Assembly: GCA_036258055.1 (NCBI GenBank) | Contig: DATAEK010000231.1 | Coordinates: 1-21,452 of the forward strand | DNA length: 21,452 nucleotides | Direction of reading: 5' to 3' | DNA from: DATAEK01 sp036258055 | GTDB taxonomy: Bacteria > Acidobacteriota > Vicinamibacteria > Vicinamibacterales > 2-12-FULL-66-21 | In this document: one piece after another, positions 15,312 to 21,452 of the stretch | How positions within the stretch are numbered: the first letter of the stretch is position 1 | Layout: every line of letters begins with the position of its first letter | Made by a program: the position numbers and the translations under genes | The notes under the pieces: generated by a model | Seen by the model: only the letters and a program-made list of their open reading frames with translations | Database searches by the model: none | What the model was told of the DNA's origin: nothing

Positions 15312-16297
15312 CTCTTCTGCTTGAACCCGGCAGGGATTTCGAGATCCCCAGCCGGCACGGTCGTGGAGACCTCGAGTACTTCGCCCGTCGCCGTGAAGAT
15401 CGTCGCGCGTGTGCTGTCGGCGTTGTTGCCGTTGTTCTTCTTCATCATCTTTCGCGCCAGCATGCCGCTCAGGCCGCCGCCGGAAGAGTTCTGTTTCTCC
15501 TGCGTCGTCTGATCCGGGCTCTTCACGCCGTCGAAGGTCGTCGTGGTCGCGAGCGGATAGCCCGAGAGCTTCGTCTTCTCTTTTGCGAGCCGATCCATGC
15601 CCTGCTTCACCATCGGGTAGGTCGCGACGATTGCCGCCATCTGTTCGGCCGAGATCTCGGAGATGTCGGGCGCGATGGCCCTGGCGTACTTCATCTGGAA
15701 CTCGGCGACTTCCTTCAGCGCCGGGATGTCGGGTCCGAGCCACATGTCCGACGTCACCACCAGCCCGCCGCTCTCCTCGAGCGTCTTGCCTTTCTCACGC
15801 ACGGTGACGGTCATGATCACTTCGCGCGCGTCGTAGCCCGCGATTGATTTCTTCTGACCGGTTTCCTTGACGTCGAAATCGACGTCGACTTCTTTCTCCT
15901 GGCCGGTCGGCTTCTTCTCCTCGGCCTTGGCCTGCTGTTCCTTCTGTGACTCCTTGAGTTTCTCCTGCGCTTCCCGCATCTTGCGCCGGATGTCCTCGAA
16001 AGTCATGACCTCGTAGGTCTTCTTCTGCATGTCGAGCTCGTAGACCTTCTCTTCTGCCAGATCCACGATCTGTCCGTGCAGGTCGTTCATCGTCGCTTTG
16101 CGGGTGCCTTTCACCGCCGTCGTCGAGACGATGCCCTCCTTGACGGCCTTGCCGCCGAACATTCCGGCCATCCGACCGAGCATGCCTTCGAGCTTGACCT
16201 GACTCTTCTCGCGAGTCTTGACCTCGGCCTGCGCCTGTCCTGCCGCGAGGGCGACCAGCGACAACGCGACAGCGCAGGACGTGAACAGACGCTTCAT
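15308..16297 (-). CDS. Secreted protein of unknown function, DUF4412-like
   Basis: A 329-residue protein with a clean signal peptide (MKRLFTSCAVALSLVALAAGQAQA, cleavage near residue 24). The mature part has a Met/Lys-rich opening (GMLGRMAGMFGGKAVKEG), then YELDMQKKTYEVMTFEDIRRKM, a charged helical stretch (about 105-137, Glu/Gln/Lys-rich) and KSIAGYDAREVIMTVTV. It ends with DMWLGPDIPALKEVAEFQMKYA and a C-terminal beta-like segment. This order recalls DUF4412-type periplasmic proteins, whose role is unknown; the assignment is tentative. TGGAGGTGTC precedes the ATG and TATACAAT is 23 bases upstream. It is divergent from the ECF sigma gene at 16433, so it could belong to that factor's regulon. 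It ends convergently, overlapping the kinase stop. Confidence 0.75.
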   Translation of the reverse strand: MKRLFTSCAVALSLVALAAGQAQAEVKTREKSQVKLEGMLGRMAGMFGGKAVKEGIVSTTAVKGTRKATMNDLHGQIVDLAEEKVYELDMQKKTYEVMTFEDIRRKMREAQEKLKESQKEQQAKAEEKKPTGQEKEVDVDFDVKETGQKKSIAGYDAREVIMTVTVREKGKTLEESGGLVVTSDMWLGPDIPALKEVAEFQMKYARAIAPDISEISAEQMAAIVATYPMVKQGMDRLAKEKTKLSGYPLATTTTFDGVKSPDQTTQEKQNSSGGGLSGMLARKMMKKNNGNNADSTRATIFTATGEVLEVSTTVPAGDLEIPAGFKQKS

Positions 16298-16320
16298 GAC
16301 ACCTCCACGGGAACAGAACT

Positions 16321-16328
16321 ATTGTATA
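16321..16328 (-). promoter_or_regulatory. -10 box (TATACAAT) of the secreted DUF4412-like gene
   Basis: TATACAAT on the minus strand lies 23 bases before the ATG at 16297 and is followed by a GGAGG ribosome site (16306-16302). The spacing fits a short-leader sigma-70-type promoter. No good -35 is visible at 17 bases. Confidence 0.5.
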
Positions 16329-16353
16329 GGCCACGCCGAGGCCGGGGCCGACC

Positions 16354-16383
16354 GCCGATTGCAGATTCGTTCGGCCGATTGCA
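16354..16383. repeat. Direct repeat GCCGATTGCA with 20-bp period
   Basis: GCCGATTGCA occurs at 16354-16363 and again at 16374-16383, exactly 20 bp apart start to start. It lies between the divergent promoter regions of the DUF4412-like gene and the ECF sigma gene. A direct repeat near two helical turns in such a place could be a regulator site, but no regulator is known. Confidence 0.5.
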
Positions 16384-16432
16384 AAACCGGTTGCGGTTAA
16401 CGCTCGTGCCCAGCAAACGTCCTCTCGAACGG

Positions 16433-17008
16433 ATGGAGCTTGCGGCATCCGGTCCTCTCGTTCCGGTGACGCACCGAGATACCCCTCGATTCGCCGACGG
16501 CCACGCGTCCGAGGACGCCCGGCTCGTCCTCGCGGCCCGGGATGGCGACGAGGGCGGGTTCAACCGCCTGTACGAGCGCTACGCCCGGATGGTCCATGGG
16601 CTGCTGCTCGCGCGGGTTCCGCGCATGGACCTCGACGACCTGGTGCAAGATGTTTTCCTGACGGCGTGGCGCCGGCTGTCGACGCTTCGTGACCCTGCGG
16701 CGTTCGGAGGCTGGCTCGCCATGATTGCACGGAACCGCGCGACGGATTTCCATCGGCGGTCTACGGACTACGTGCAGCTGCCCGATGACGTCGCCGGGCA
16801 CGACGCGACGCCCGCGCGCGTCGAGGCCCTCGCCATCCTCGACCTCATCCGCGGGCTGCCCGAGGCGTACCGCGAGACGCTTGTTCTGCGACTTGTCGAA
16901 GGCCTGACCGGACCGGAAATCTCGGATCGTACCGGACTGACGGCCGCGTCCGTCCGGGTCAACCTGCACCGCGGCATGAAGCTGCTGCGCGAGAAGCTGC
17001 ACGCATGA
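16433..17008 (+). CDS. ECF-type RNA polymerase sigma factor
   Basis: A 191-residue sigma factor. Region 2 (about 35-105) has FNRLYERYARMVHGLLLAR, DLDDLVQDVFLTAWRRL with the usual acidic pattern, and WLAMIARNRATDFHRR. Region 4 (about 128-187) has RGLPEAYRETLVLRLVEGLTGPEISDRTGLTAASVRVNLHRGMKLLREKL. It recruits core polymerase to specific promoters. The start is uncertain: the ATG at 16433 is preferred, while an in-frame GTG at 16406 would add nine residues. Neither has a convincing ribosome site. Its stop overlaps the FecR-like gene by ATGA, which indicates translational coupling and suggests that gene controls its activity. Confidence 0.88.
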   Translation: MELAASGPLVPVTHRDTPRFADGHASEDARLVLAARDGDEGGFNRLYERYARMVHGLLLARVPRMDLDDLVQDVFLTAWRRLSTLRDPAAFGGWLAMIARNRATDFHRRSTDYVQLPDDVAGHDATPARVEALAILDLIRGLPEAYRETLVLRLVEGLTGPEISDRTGLTAASVRVNLHRGMKLLREKLHA

Positions 17009-18039
17009 AGACCGAACGGGACGCGGACTATCTGTGGGACCGCTCGGGTGAGCCCGATCCTGAGATCGCGCGTCTGGAAGCGACCCTCGGCACGCTTCGG
17101 CGTACGCCCCCGATGCCGGCGCTTCCTGCGCGTGATGCTCGAACAAACGCCGCCGCTCCACGACGATTCAGCGTGCGCGCGGTGATCACGACGCTCACCG
17201 CCGCCGCCGTTCTGTGTCTGGTTGCGGGCGCGGCCTGGATGGCCGTCGGACAACGGCGCGTGGGCTGGGCGGTCGAGCGACTCGAAGGGTCGCCGCTGCT
17301 CGACGGCCGGGCGCTCACGTCTACGGGCCGCCTGGCGATCGGCAAGTGGCTCGAGACAGACGTCGCGTCGAGAGCACGCGTGTCGGTTGGACAGATCGGG
17401 CGCGTGGACGTCGATCCGAACTCGCGGCTGCAGCTCGTCGAATCACGGGCGCGCGAGCATCGCATGTCGCTCGTGCAAGGCACGATTCACGCCCGTATCT
17501 GGGCCCCGCCGAAGTTCTTCTTCGTGAACACCCCATCCGCGGTGGCGATCGATCTCGGCTGTGCGTACACGTTGCAGGTCGGGGAAGACGGCTCGGGTCT
17601 CCTGCAGGTGACGCACGGTTGGGTCGGGTTCGAGCACGCCGGCCGGGAGGCCTTCATTCCGGAGCACGCGGTGTGCGCGACTCGTCCGGGGCTGGGTCCG
17701 GGAACGCCGCGATACGACGATGCACCTAATGGGTATGGGGAAGCGTTGGCGCTCCTCGACTTCGGCGCGCCGGACGATCCGGGACGCGCAGCCGCGCTCG
17801 ACGTCATCCTCACGAACGCCCGGCCGCGCGACGCGCTGACGCTCTGGCACCTCCTGCGGCGAGGCACGGCCGATGAGCGCCGCCGGGTGTTCGATCGGAT
17901 GGCGCAACTTGCGCCGCCACCGGACGGCGTGACCCGCGAGGCCGTGCTCGGCGGCGATCGCCGCGCGATCGATCGTTGGTGGGATGCGCTCGGCCTCGAG
18001 AGCACGACGTGGTGGCGGCTCTGGAAGAAAAACTGGTAG
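17005..18039 (+). CDS. FecR-like single-pass membrane protein, probable anti-sigma factor
   Basis: A 344-residue protein. A cytosolic N-terminus of about 56 residues (YLWDRSGEPDPEIARLEATLGTLR) precedes one membrane helix (about 59-81). Residues about 90-215 form a FecR-type beta domain: WLETDVASRARVSVGQIGRVDVDPNSRLQLVES, MSLVQGTIHARIWAPPKFFFVNTPSAVAIDLGCAYTL, GLLQVTHGWVGFE. A Pro/Gly-rich linker (PGLGPGTPRYDDAP) leads to a C-terminal helical part (about 244-344), possibly HEAT-like, ending in a Trp-rich tail. Its ATGA overlap with the sigma gene and its topology fit an anti-sigma regulator that senses in the periplasm. The N-terminus lacks a clear zinc motif, so the contact to sigma is inferred from context. 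Confidence 0.85.
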   Translation: MKTERDADYLWDRSGEPDPEIARLEATLGTLRRTPPMPALPARDARTNAAAPRRFSVRAVITTLTAAAVLCLVAGAAWMAVGQRRVGWAVERLEGSPLLDGRALTSTGRLAIGKWLETDVASRARVSVGQIGRVDVDPNSRLQLVESRAREHRMSLVQGTIHARIWAPPKFFFVNTPSAVAIDLGCAYTLQVGEDGSGLLQVTHGWVGFEHAGREAFIPEHAVCATRPGLGPGTPRYDDAPNGYGEALALLDFGAPDDPGRAAALDVILTNARPRDALTLWHLLRRGTADERRRVFDRMAQLAPPPDGVTREAVLGGDRRAIDRWWDALGLESTTWWRLWKKNW

Positions 18040-18045
18040 TGCTCG

Positions 18046-18063
18046 GTTCCAGGGTTCTGGAAC
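18046..18063 (+). terminator. Hairpin 7 bases after the FecR-like gene
   Basis: GTTCCAG (18046-18052) and CTGGAAC (18057-18063) pair perfectly around GGTT. There is no U-tract. The hairpin is built from the head of heptamer array copy B, so the element may double as a transcript end. Confidence 0.4.
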
Positions 18064-18099
18064 GCGAGAACTGAGAACTGGAACAGAGAACCGAGAACT
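18046..18099 (+). repeat. GAGAACC heptamer array, copy B
   Basis: The 13-mer GTTCCAGGGTTCT (18046-18058) begins six bases after the FecR-like stop and is identical to the head of copy A. It is followed by GAGAACT (18066-18072), GAGAACT (18073-18079), GGAACA, GAGAACC (18086-18092) and GAGAACT (18093-18099). After the shared head the units are in inverse orientation compared with copy A. The array lies 27 bases before the haem-binding gene. Function is unknown. Confidence 0.8.
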
Positions 18100-18126
18100 C
18101 TGTAGAACTCGTGAGAGGTCTCCGCA

Positions 18127-18564
18127 GTGTGGCGATTCGTGAAGTGGATTGGGGGAGCGATCGCGATCGGAGGGCTACTGATGCAGTTCTATCGTCCTGC
18201 GCGCACCAATCCTCCGACGGATCAAACACGAACGCTCGGGGCGCGGGCCCCGGTGGCGCCTGAGAGCGCGGCCGTCCTGAAGCGCGCGTGCCGCGATTGC
18301 CATTCCCACGATACCGAATGGCCGTGGTACAGCAACGTCGCGCCGGTGTCGTGGTTCGTCATCGATCACGTGAACCACGGACGCTCGCATTTCAACTACT
18401 CCGACTGGGCCAAGTACGACGCCGAGGAAGGTTCCCGCCTCCTCGAGAAGGCTTGCGAGCTCGCCCGCAACGGAGAGATGCCACTACCCGTGTACGTGCC
18501 GATGCACCCCGACGCGCGACTCAGCCAGGCCGACGTCGACGCGATCTGTCGTCTCCATCCCTGA
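18127..18564 (+). CDS. Small haem-binding-domain protein (CxxCH)
   Basis: A 145-residue protein. An N-terminal hydrophobic segment (about 4-20) is a signal anchor. The rest carries CRDCHSHDTEWPWYSNVAPVSWFVIDHVNHGRSHFNYSDW, where Cys55, Cys58 and His59 form a CxxCH c-type haem site. This order is typical of the Haem_bd family (PF14376), found as small periplasmic or membrane-anchored cytochromes of uncertain role. It ends MPLPVYVPMHPDARLSQADVDAICRL, the usual family tail. The GTG start at 18127 has GAGAGG 8 bases upstream. It follows the sigma/FecR pair after the heptamer array, and whether it belongs to that transcript is unclear. Confidence 0.85.
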   Translation: MWRFVKWIGGAIAIGGLLMQFYRPARTNPPTDQTRTLGARAPVAPESAAVLKRACRDCHSHDTEWPWYSNVAPVSWFVIDHVNHGRSHFNYSDWAKYDAEEGSRLLEKACELARNGEMPLPVYVPMHPDARLSQADVDAICRLHP

Positions 18565-18589
18565 CCCGCGGCCTCCGCATCACCTGACT

Positions 18590-18595
18590 TACAAT
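18590..18595 (+). promoter_or_regulatory. Putative -10 box (TACAAT) of the RidA operon, leaderless-type
   Basis: TACAAT ends 7 bases before the ATG at 18603, in the same arrangement as at 2451. Transcription would begin at the start codon. No Shine-Dalgarno sequence and no clear -35 are visible. Confidence 0.4.
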
Positions 18596-18602
18596 ACGGC
18601 GC

Positions 18603-19784
18603 ATGATGATACGCGTCGCCGCGGTGACGCTCCTTTCCTGTGCTCTCATCGCCATGCAGAAACCGACCAAACAGATCGTCAACGCGGGCCCACCGCCGGT
18701 CGGACCCTACAGCCCGGCGATTACAGCCGGCGGGCTCGTGTACATTTCCGGCACCCTCGCACAGGATGCCAGCGGCGCGCTGGTTGGCAAGGGTGACATC
18801 GCGGCGCAGACGCGCCGGGTCATCGAGCGGATGCGTGAGGTCCTCGTGTCCGCGGGATCTTCGCTCGAGCAGGTCGTGTCGGTCACGGTCTACCTGAAAT
18901 CGGCGGCCGACTTCCAGGCGATGAACGATACGTATCGCACCTTCTGGCCGTCGGCGCCGCCTACGCGTACCACGGTCATCACGGATCTCGTCCTGCCCGA
19001 CGCGTTGATCGAGATGTCGATGATTGCGGTACCAAATGGCGCCGGACGAATGGTGATCCATCCAGACGGCTGGCAGAAGGCGCCCAACCCCTACAGCTAC
19101 GGGATCAAGACGGGCGAGACGCTGTTCATGTCCGGTTTGATTTCGCGCAACGGCCGCGACAACACGGTCGTGCCCGGTGACGTCACTGCGCAGACCCGGG
19201 TCGTGCTCGACAACGCGGCCGACATCCTGAAGGCCGCGGGCATGACGCACGCGAACGTCGTCAGCGCTCGTGTTTTCCTGCCCGATGCGACCGCCTTCCA
19301 ACAGATGAACGACACCTACCGAACCTACTTCCCATCCGAACCGCCAGCGCGAGCGACGGTCAAGGCCGGCCTCACGAGCGATCAGTACGTGGTCGAGATC
19401 ACGATGATCGCATCGTCGTCTGCCCGGCGGCCGGTGAGCGACGGCAGCTCACCGAATCCCAATCTGAGTGCGGCCATCATCGCCGGCGGACGCGTGTACC
19501 TCTCGGGTGTTCTCGGCAACACTGCGGACAATCGCGGCGACACCGCCGCGCAGACGCGGGAAACGCTGAGCCGCATCCGACGCACGCTTCAAGCAGCGGG
19601 CTGCACGCCGGCCGACGTCGTCGATGGAATTGTCTATCTGACCGACTTGAAGAATTACCCGGCGATGAACGACGCGTACCGCGCGTTTTTCGAGCGCAGC
19701 TTCCCGGCGCGTGCCACGGTGGGCGTGGGTCTCGTGGCCCCGGAGGGCCTCGTCGAGATCATGCTCACGGCGGTGAAACCGTGA
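18603..19784 (+). CDS. Triple RidA-domain (YjgF/UK114) protein with signal-like N-terminus
   Basis: A 393-residue protein made of three consecutive RidA domains (about 22-143, 150-270 and 284-393). RidA enzymes deaminate reactive enamine/imine products of PLP dehydratases. The substrate-binding Arg and its Glu partner 15 residues on, as in E. coli RidA (Arg105/Glu120), appear in every domain: Arg122/Glu137, Arg250/Glu265 and Arg370/Glu385. The Tyr in GPYS is present in domains 1 and 2 (Tyr36, Tyr164) but replaced by Asn287 in domain 3. Residues 1-18 (MMIRVAAVTLLSCALIAM) look like a short signal peptide; the Cys in LLSC is not a good lipobox. The stop overlaps the PLP enzyme gene by GTGA. RidA works as a homotrimer, so one chain may form a whole trimer. 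Confidence 0.9.
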   Translation: MMIRVAAVTLLSCALIAMQKPTKQIVNAGPPPVGPYSPAITAGGLVYISGTLAQDASGALVGKGDIAAQTRRVIERMREVLVSAGSSLEQVVSVTVYLKSAADFQAMNDTYRTFWPSAPPTRTTVITDLVLPDALIEMSMIAVPNGAGRMVIHPDGWQKAPNPYSYGIKTGETLFMSGLISRNGRDNTVVPGDVTAQTRVVLDNAADILKAAGMTHANVVSARVFLPDATAFQQMNDTYRTYFPSEPPARATVKAGLTSDQYVVEITMIASSSARRPVSDGSSPNPNLSAAIIAGGRVYLSGVLGNTADNRGDTAAQTRETLSRIRRTLQAAGCTPADVVDGIVYLTDLKNYPAMNDAYRAFFERSFPARATVGVGLVAPEGLVEIMLTAVKP

Positions 19785-20743
19785 CGCCGCTCGGACGCCA
19801 GGATTTCGAAGCGGCTTACGCCCGCGTTGCCCCGCACATCCACCACACGCCGCTGCTCACGAGCCGGATGCTGAGCGAGCAGACAGGGTTCGACGTCCGC
19901 CTCAAAGCGGAGATGTTCCAGCGTGGCGGGTCGTACAAGATTCGCGGACCGTTGAACAAGCTGTCGCTGCTCACCGACGACGAGCGGAAGCGCGGGGTCG
20001 TGTGTTCGTCGGCTGGCAATCACGCACAGGGCGTCGCCCTCGCCGCGCGCATTCATGGCATCAAGGCCATCGTCGTGATGGCCGAGAACGCGACACCATC
20101 GAAGATTGCCGCGACACGCGGCTACGGGGCGGAGGTCGTCCTTCACGGCAGCATCTGGGATGAGGCCAATGAGAAGGCGCGGGAGCTGGTGCGCGAGCGC
20201 GGTCTCACTTACGTGCACCCCTTCGACGATCTGCAGCTCATCGCTGGACAGGGCACACTGGGCCTCGAGATCATCCGCGACTGGCCAGCGGTGGACATCG
20301 TCGTGGTGCCCATCGGCGGCGGCGGGTTGATCTCGGGCGTGTCGATGGCGATCAAGTCGATCAAACCCTCAGTGCGCGTCATCGGCGTCGAGTCATCCGG
20401 CGCGCCCGGCATGCGGGACAGCGTGAAGGCCGGCGCCGTCGTCACCCTCGATCGCGTGGACTGCATCATCGATGGTTTGAGAGTGAAGCGGGTGGGTGAG
20501 ACGACGTTCGAGGTGGTGCGTCAGTTCGTGGATGAGATCGTCACGTTACCCGACGAACGCATCTTCGACGCGATGATCTGGATCATGTCGCACGCCAAGC
20601 TCGTGGTCGAAGGAGCGGCAGCCGCGCCGGTGGCCGCTCTGCTCGACGGGCTGGTTCAAGCGCCGAAGGGATCGAAGGTCGTCTGCGTTCTGAGCGGCGG
20701 CAACGTGAACCTGGATCAAATCCGGGGAATGCGATGGAATTGA
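19781..20743 (+). CDS. Threonine/serine dehydratase-like PLP enzyme (fold type II)
   Basis: A 320-residue cytosolic enzyme. Lys53 in FQRGGSYKIRG is the PLP Schiff-base lysine. SAGNHAQG (77-84) binds substrate carboxylate, GGGGL (179-183) binds the PLP phosphate, and SGGN (305-308) contacts the pyridine nitrogen. This is the threonine ammonia-lyase/serine racemase group. The length equals the catalytic domain only: no C-terminal ACT regulatory domain, as in catabolic TdcB-like enzymes. The product of threonine or serine dehydration is an aminocrotonate or aminoacrylate enamine, the classic RidA substrate. The GTG start overlaps the triple-RidA stop, and a 10-base gap leads to the DUF523 gene. 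Serine racemase activity cannot be excluded. Confidence 0.9.
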   Translation: MTPLGRQDFEAAYARVAPHIHHTPLLTSRMLSEQTGFDVRLKAEMFQRGGSYKIRGPLNKLSLLTDDERKRGVVCSSAGNHAQGVALAARIHGIKAIVVMAENATPSKIAATRGYGAEVVLHGSIWDEANEKARELVRERGLTYVHPFDDLQLIAGQGTLGLEIIRDWPAVDIVVVPIGGGGLISGVSMAIKSIKPSVRVIGVESSGAPGMRDSVKAGAVVTLDRVDCIIDGLRVKRVGETTFEVVRQFVDEIVTLPDERIFDAMIWIMSHAKLVVEGAAAAPVAALLDGLVQAPKGSKVVCVLSGGNVNLDQIRGMRWN

Positions 20744-20753
20744 TCCCGGACCC

Positions 20754-21452
20754 ATGCAGGATTCCTCGCGCCTCCGGATCGGCATCTCAGCCTGCCTGCT
20801 CGGTCAGGAGGTACGGTTCGACGGCGGCCACAAGCGTGACCGGTTCCTGACCGATGTTCTGGGTGCCGTCGTCGAGTGGGTTCCGGTCTGCCCGGAGGTC
20901 GAGCTGGGACTTGGTACGCCGCGCGAGACCCTCCGACTCGTTCGCTCCGAAAAGGGCGTCCGGATGCTCACAACTCGGACAGGGATCGATCACACTGACG
21001 GCATGAACGCCTGGGCGGATCGCCGGCTCGACGAGCTGGCGGGCGAGGATCTCTGCGGATACGTCCTCAAGAAGGATTCGCCGAGCTGCGGGATGGAACG
21101 CGTCAAGGTGTTCGGCACCGCCGGCATGCCCGAGCGGCAAGGCCGCGGACTCTTCGCCGCCGCGCTGCTCGAACGATTCCCGTGCCTGCCGGTCGAAGAG
21201 GAAGGGCGGCTGTCGGATCCCCGGTTGCGCGAGAACTTCATCGAGCGGACGTTCGCGTACCGGCGGCTGAAGGATTTGTTCGGAGGACGCTGGTCGATCG
21301 GCGCGCTCGTACGCTTTCACACCGCCCACAAGATGTCACTGCTCGCGCACTCGACCACGGCGTATCAAGAGCTCGGCCGGCTGGTGGCGCGAGCCAGCAA
21401 GCTCCCGCGGCACGAACTTCGCGATCGCTACGAGCGCGACTTCATGGCCGCG
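20754..21452 (+). CDS. DUF523-DUF1722 protein (TudS-like desulfidase domain), 3' end outside window
   Basis: The first 233 residues are present and the frame is open at the window end. The N-terminal DUF523 domain (about 6-150) has ISACLLG with Cys14, VPVCPEVELGLGTPRE with Cys46 and LKKDSPSCG with Cys112. In the DUF523 thiouracil desulfidase TudS, three cysteines of this kind hold a [4Fe-4S] cluster. The following segment (about 160 onward; NFIERTFAYRRL, ALVRFHTAHKMSLLAHSTTAYQELGRLVA) is DUF1722, as in YbgA, often fused to DUF523. A role in removing sulfur from thiolated bases is therefore possible but inferred. It starts 10 bases after the PLP enzyme, probably in the same operon. Confidence 0.88.
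   Translation, partial: MQDSSRLRIGISACLLGQEVRFDGGHKRDRFLTDVLGAVVEWVPVCPEVELGLGTPRETLRLVRSEKGVRMLTTRTGIDHTDGMNAWADRRLDELAGEDLCGYVLKKDSPSCGMERVKVFGTAGMPERQGRGLFAAALLERFPCLPVEEEGRLSDPRLRENFIERTFAYRRLKDLFGGRWSIGALVRFHTAHKMSLLAHSTTAYQELGRLVARASKLPRHELRDRYERDFMAA

Noticed and set aside
16076..16432. Upstream extension of the second ECF sigma factor
   Set aside because: It overlaps the secreted-protein gene and adds no sigma-family sequence. The start was moved to 16433.
18633..18645. Lipobox LLSC in the triple RidA N-terminus
   Set aside because: Leu at -2 and continued hydrophobic residues after the Cys make lipidation unlikely.

Overview
The window is a GC-rich, gene-dense bacterial chromosome segment. 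No gap between genes exceeds about 230 bp. I see no rRNA, tRNA, CRISPR array, transposase or phage gene. The gene mix suggests Acidobacteriota, probably Vicinamibacteria: Pkn-type Ser/Thr kinases, a 'PTALVHEAYLRL'-type ECF sigma factor, BlaI/M56 pairs, FecR-like proteins and several PAS histidine kinases. This assignment is inference from gene families, not a database result.

Layout. 1-327 (-): 5' part of a secreted beta-propeller gene. 429-1605 (+): DUF4199-like membrane protein and a HAD hydrolase. 1583-2446 (-): bile-acid/Na+ symporter-family carrier, divergent from an MltB-type lytic transglycosylase (2463-3488, +). 3696-7333 (-): signalling operon in the order PAS histidine kinase, single-domain response regulator, REC-HK-REC hybrid kinase. 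7553-10103 (-): translationally coupled cyclophilin, ECF sigma factor and membrane Ser/Thr kinase. 10333-13582 (+): BlaI-like repressor and a BlaR1-like M56 membrane protease whose C-terminus is a 34-residue repeat solenoid, not a beta-lactam sensor. 13614-13667 (-): probable relic of an amidase gene. 13755-15311 (+): REC-PAS-histidine kinase. 15308-16297 (-): secreted protein of unknown function. 16433-18039 (+): ECF sigma factor overlapping a FecR-like membrane protein, then a small haem-binding-domain protein (18127-18564). 18603-21452 (+): exported-looking triple-RidA fusion, threonine dehydratase-like PLP enzyme and a DUF523-DUF1722 (TudS-like) protein cut by the window end.

How the parts may work together. 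Much of the window is signal transduction: three histidine kinases, one Ser/Thr kinase, two ECF sigma factors and one proteolysis-relieved repressor. The last operon couples a PLP dehydratase, whose reactive enamine products are the classic RidA substrates, to a protein carrying three RidA domains. The most novel-looking items are the BlaR1-like protease with the SDFE solenoid, the single-chain triple RidA with a signal-like N-terminus, the sigma/kinase pair with a Thr where other ECF factors carry Asp, and two intergenic GAGAACC heptamer arrays that share a 13-base head placed just after a stop codon.
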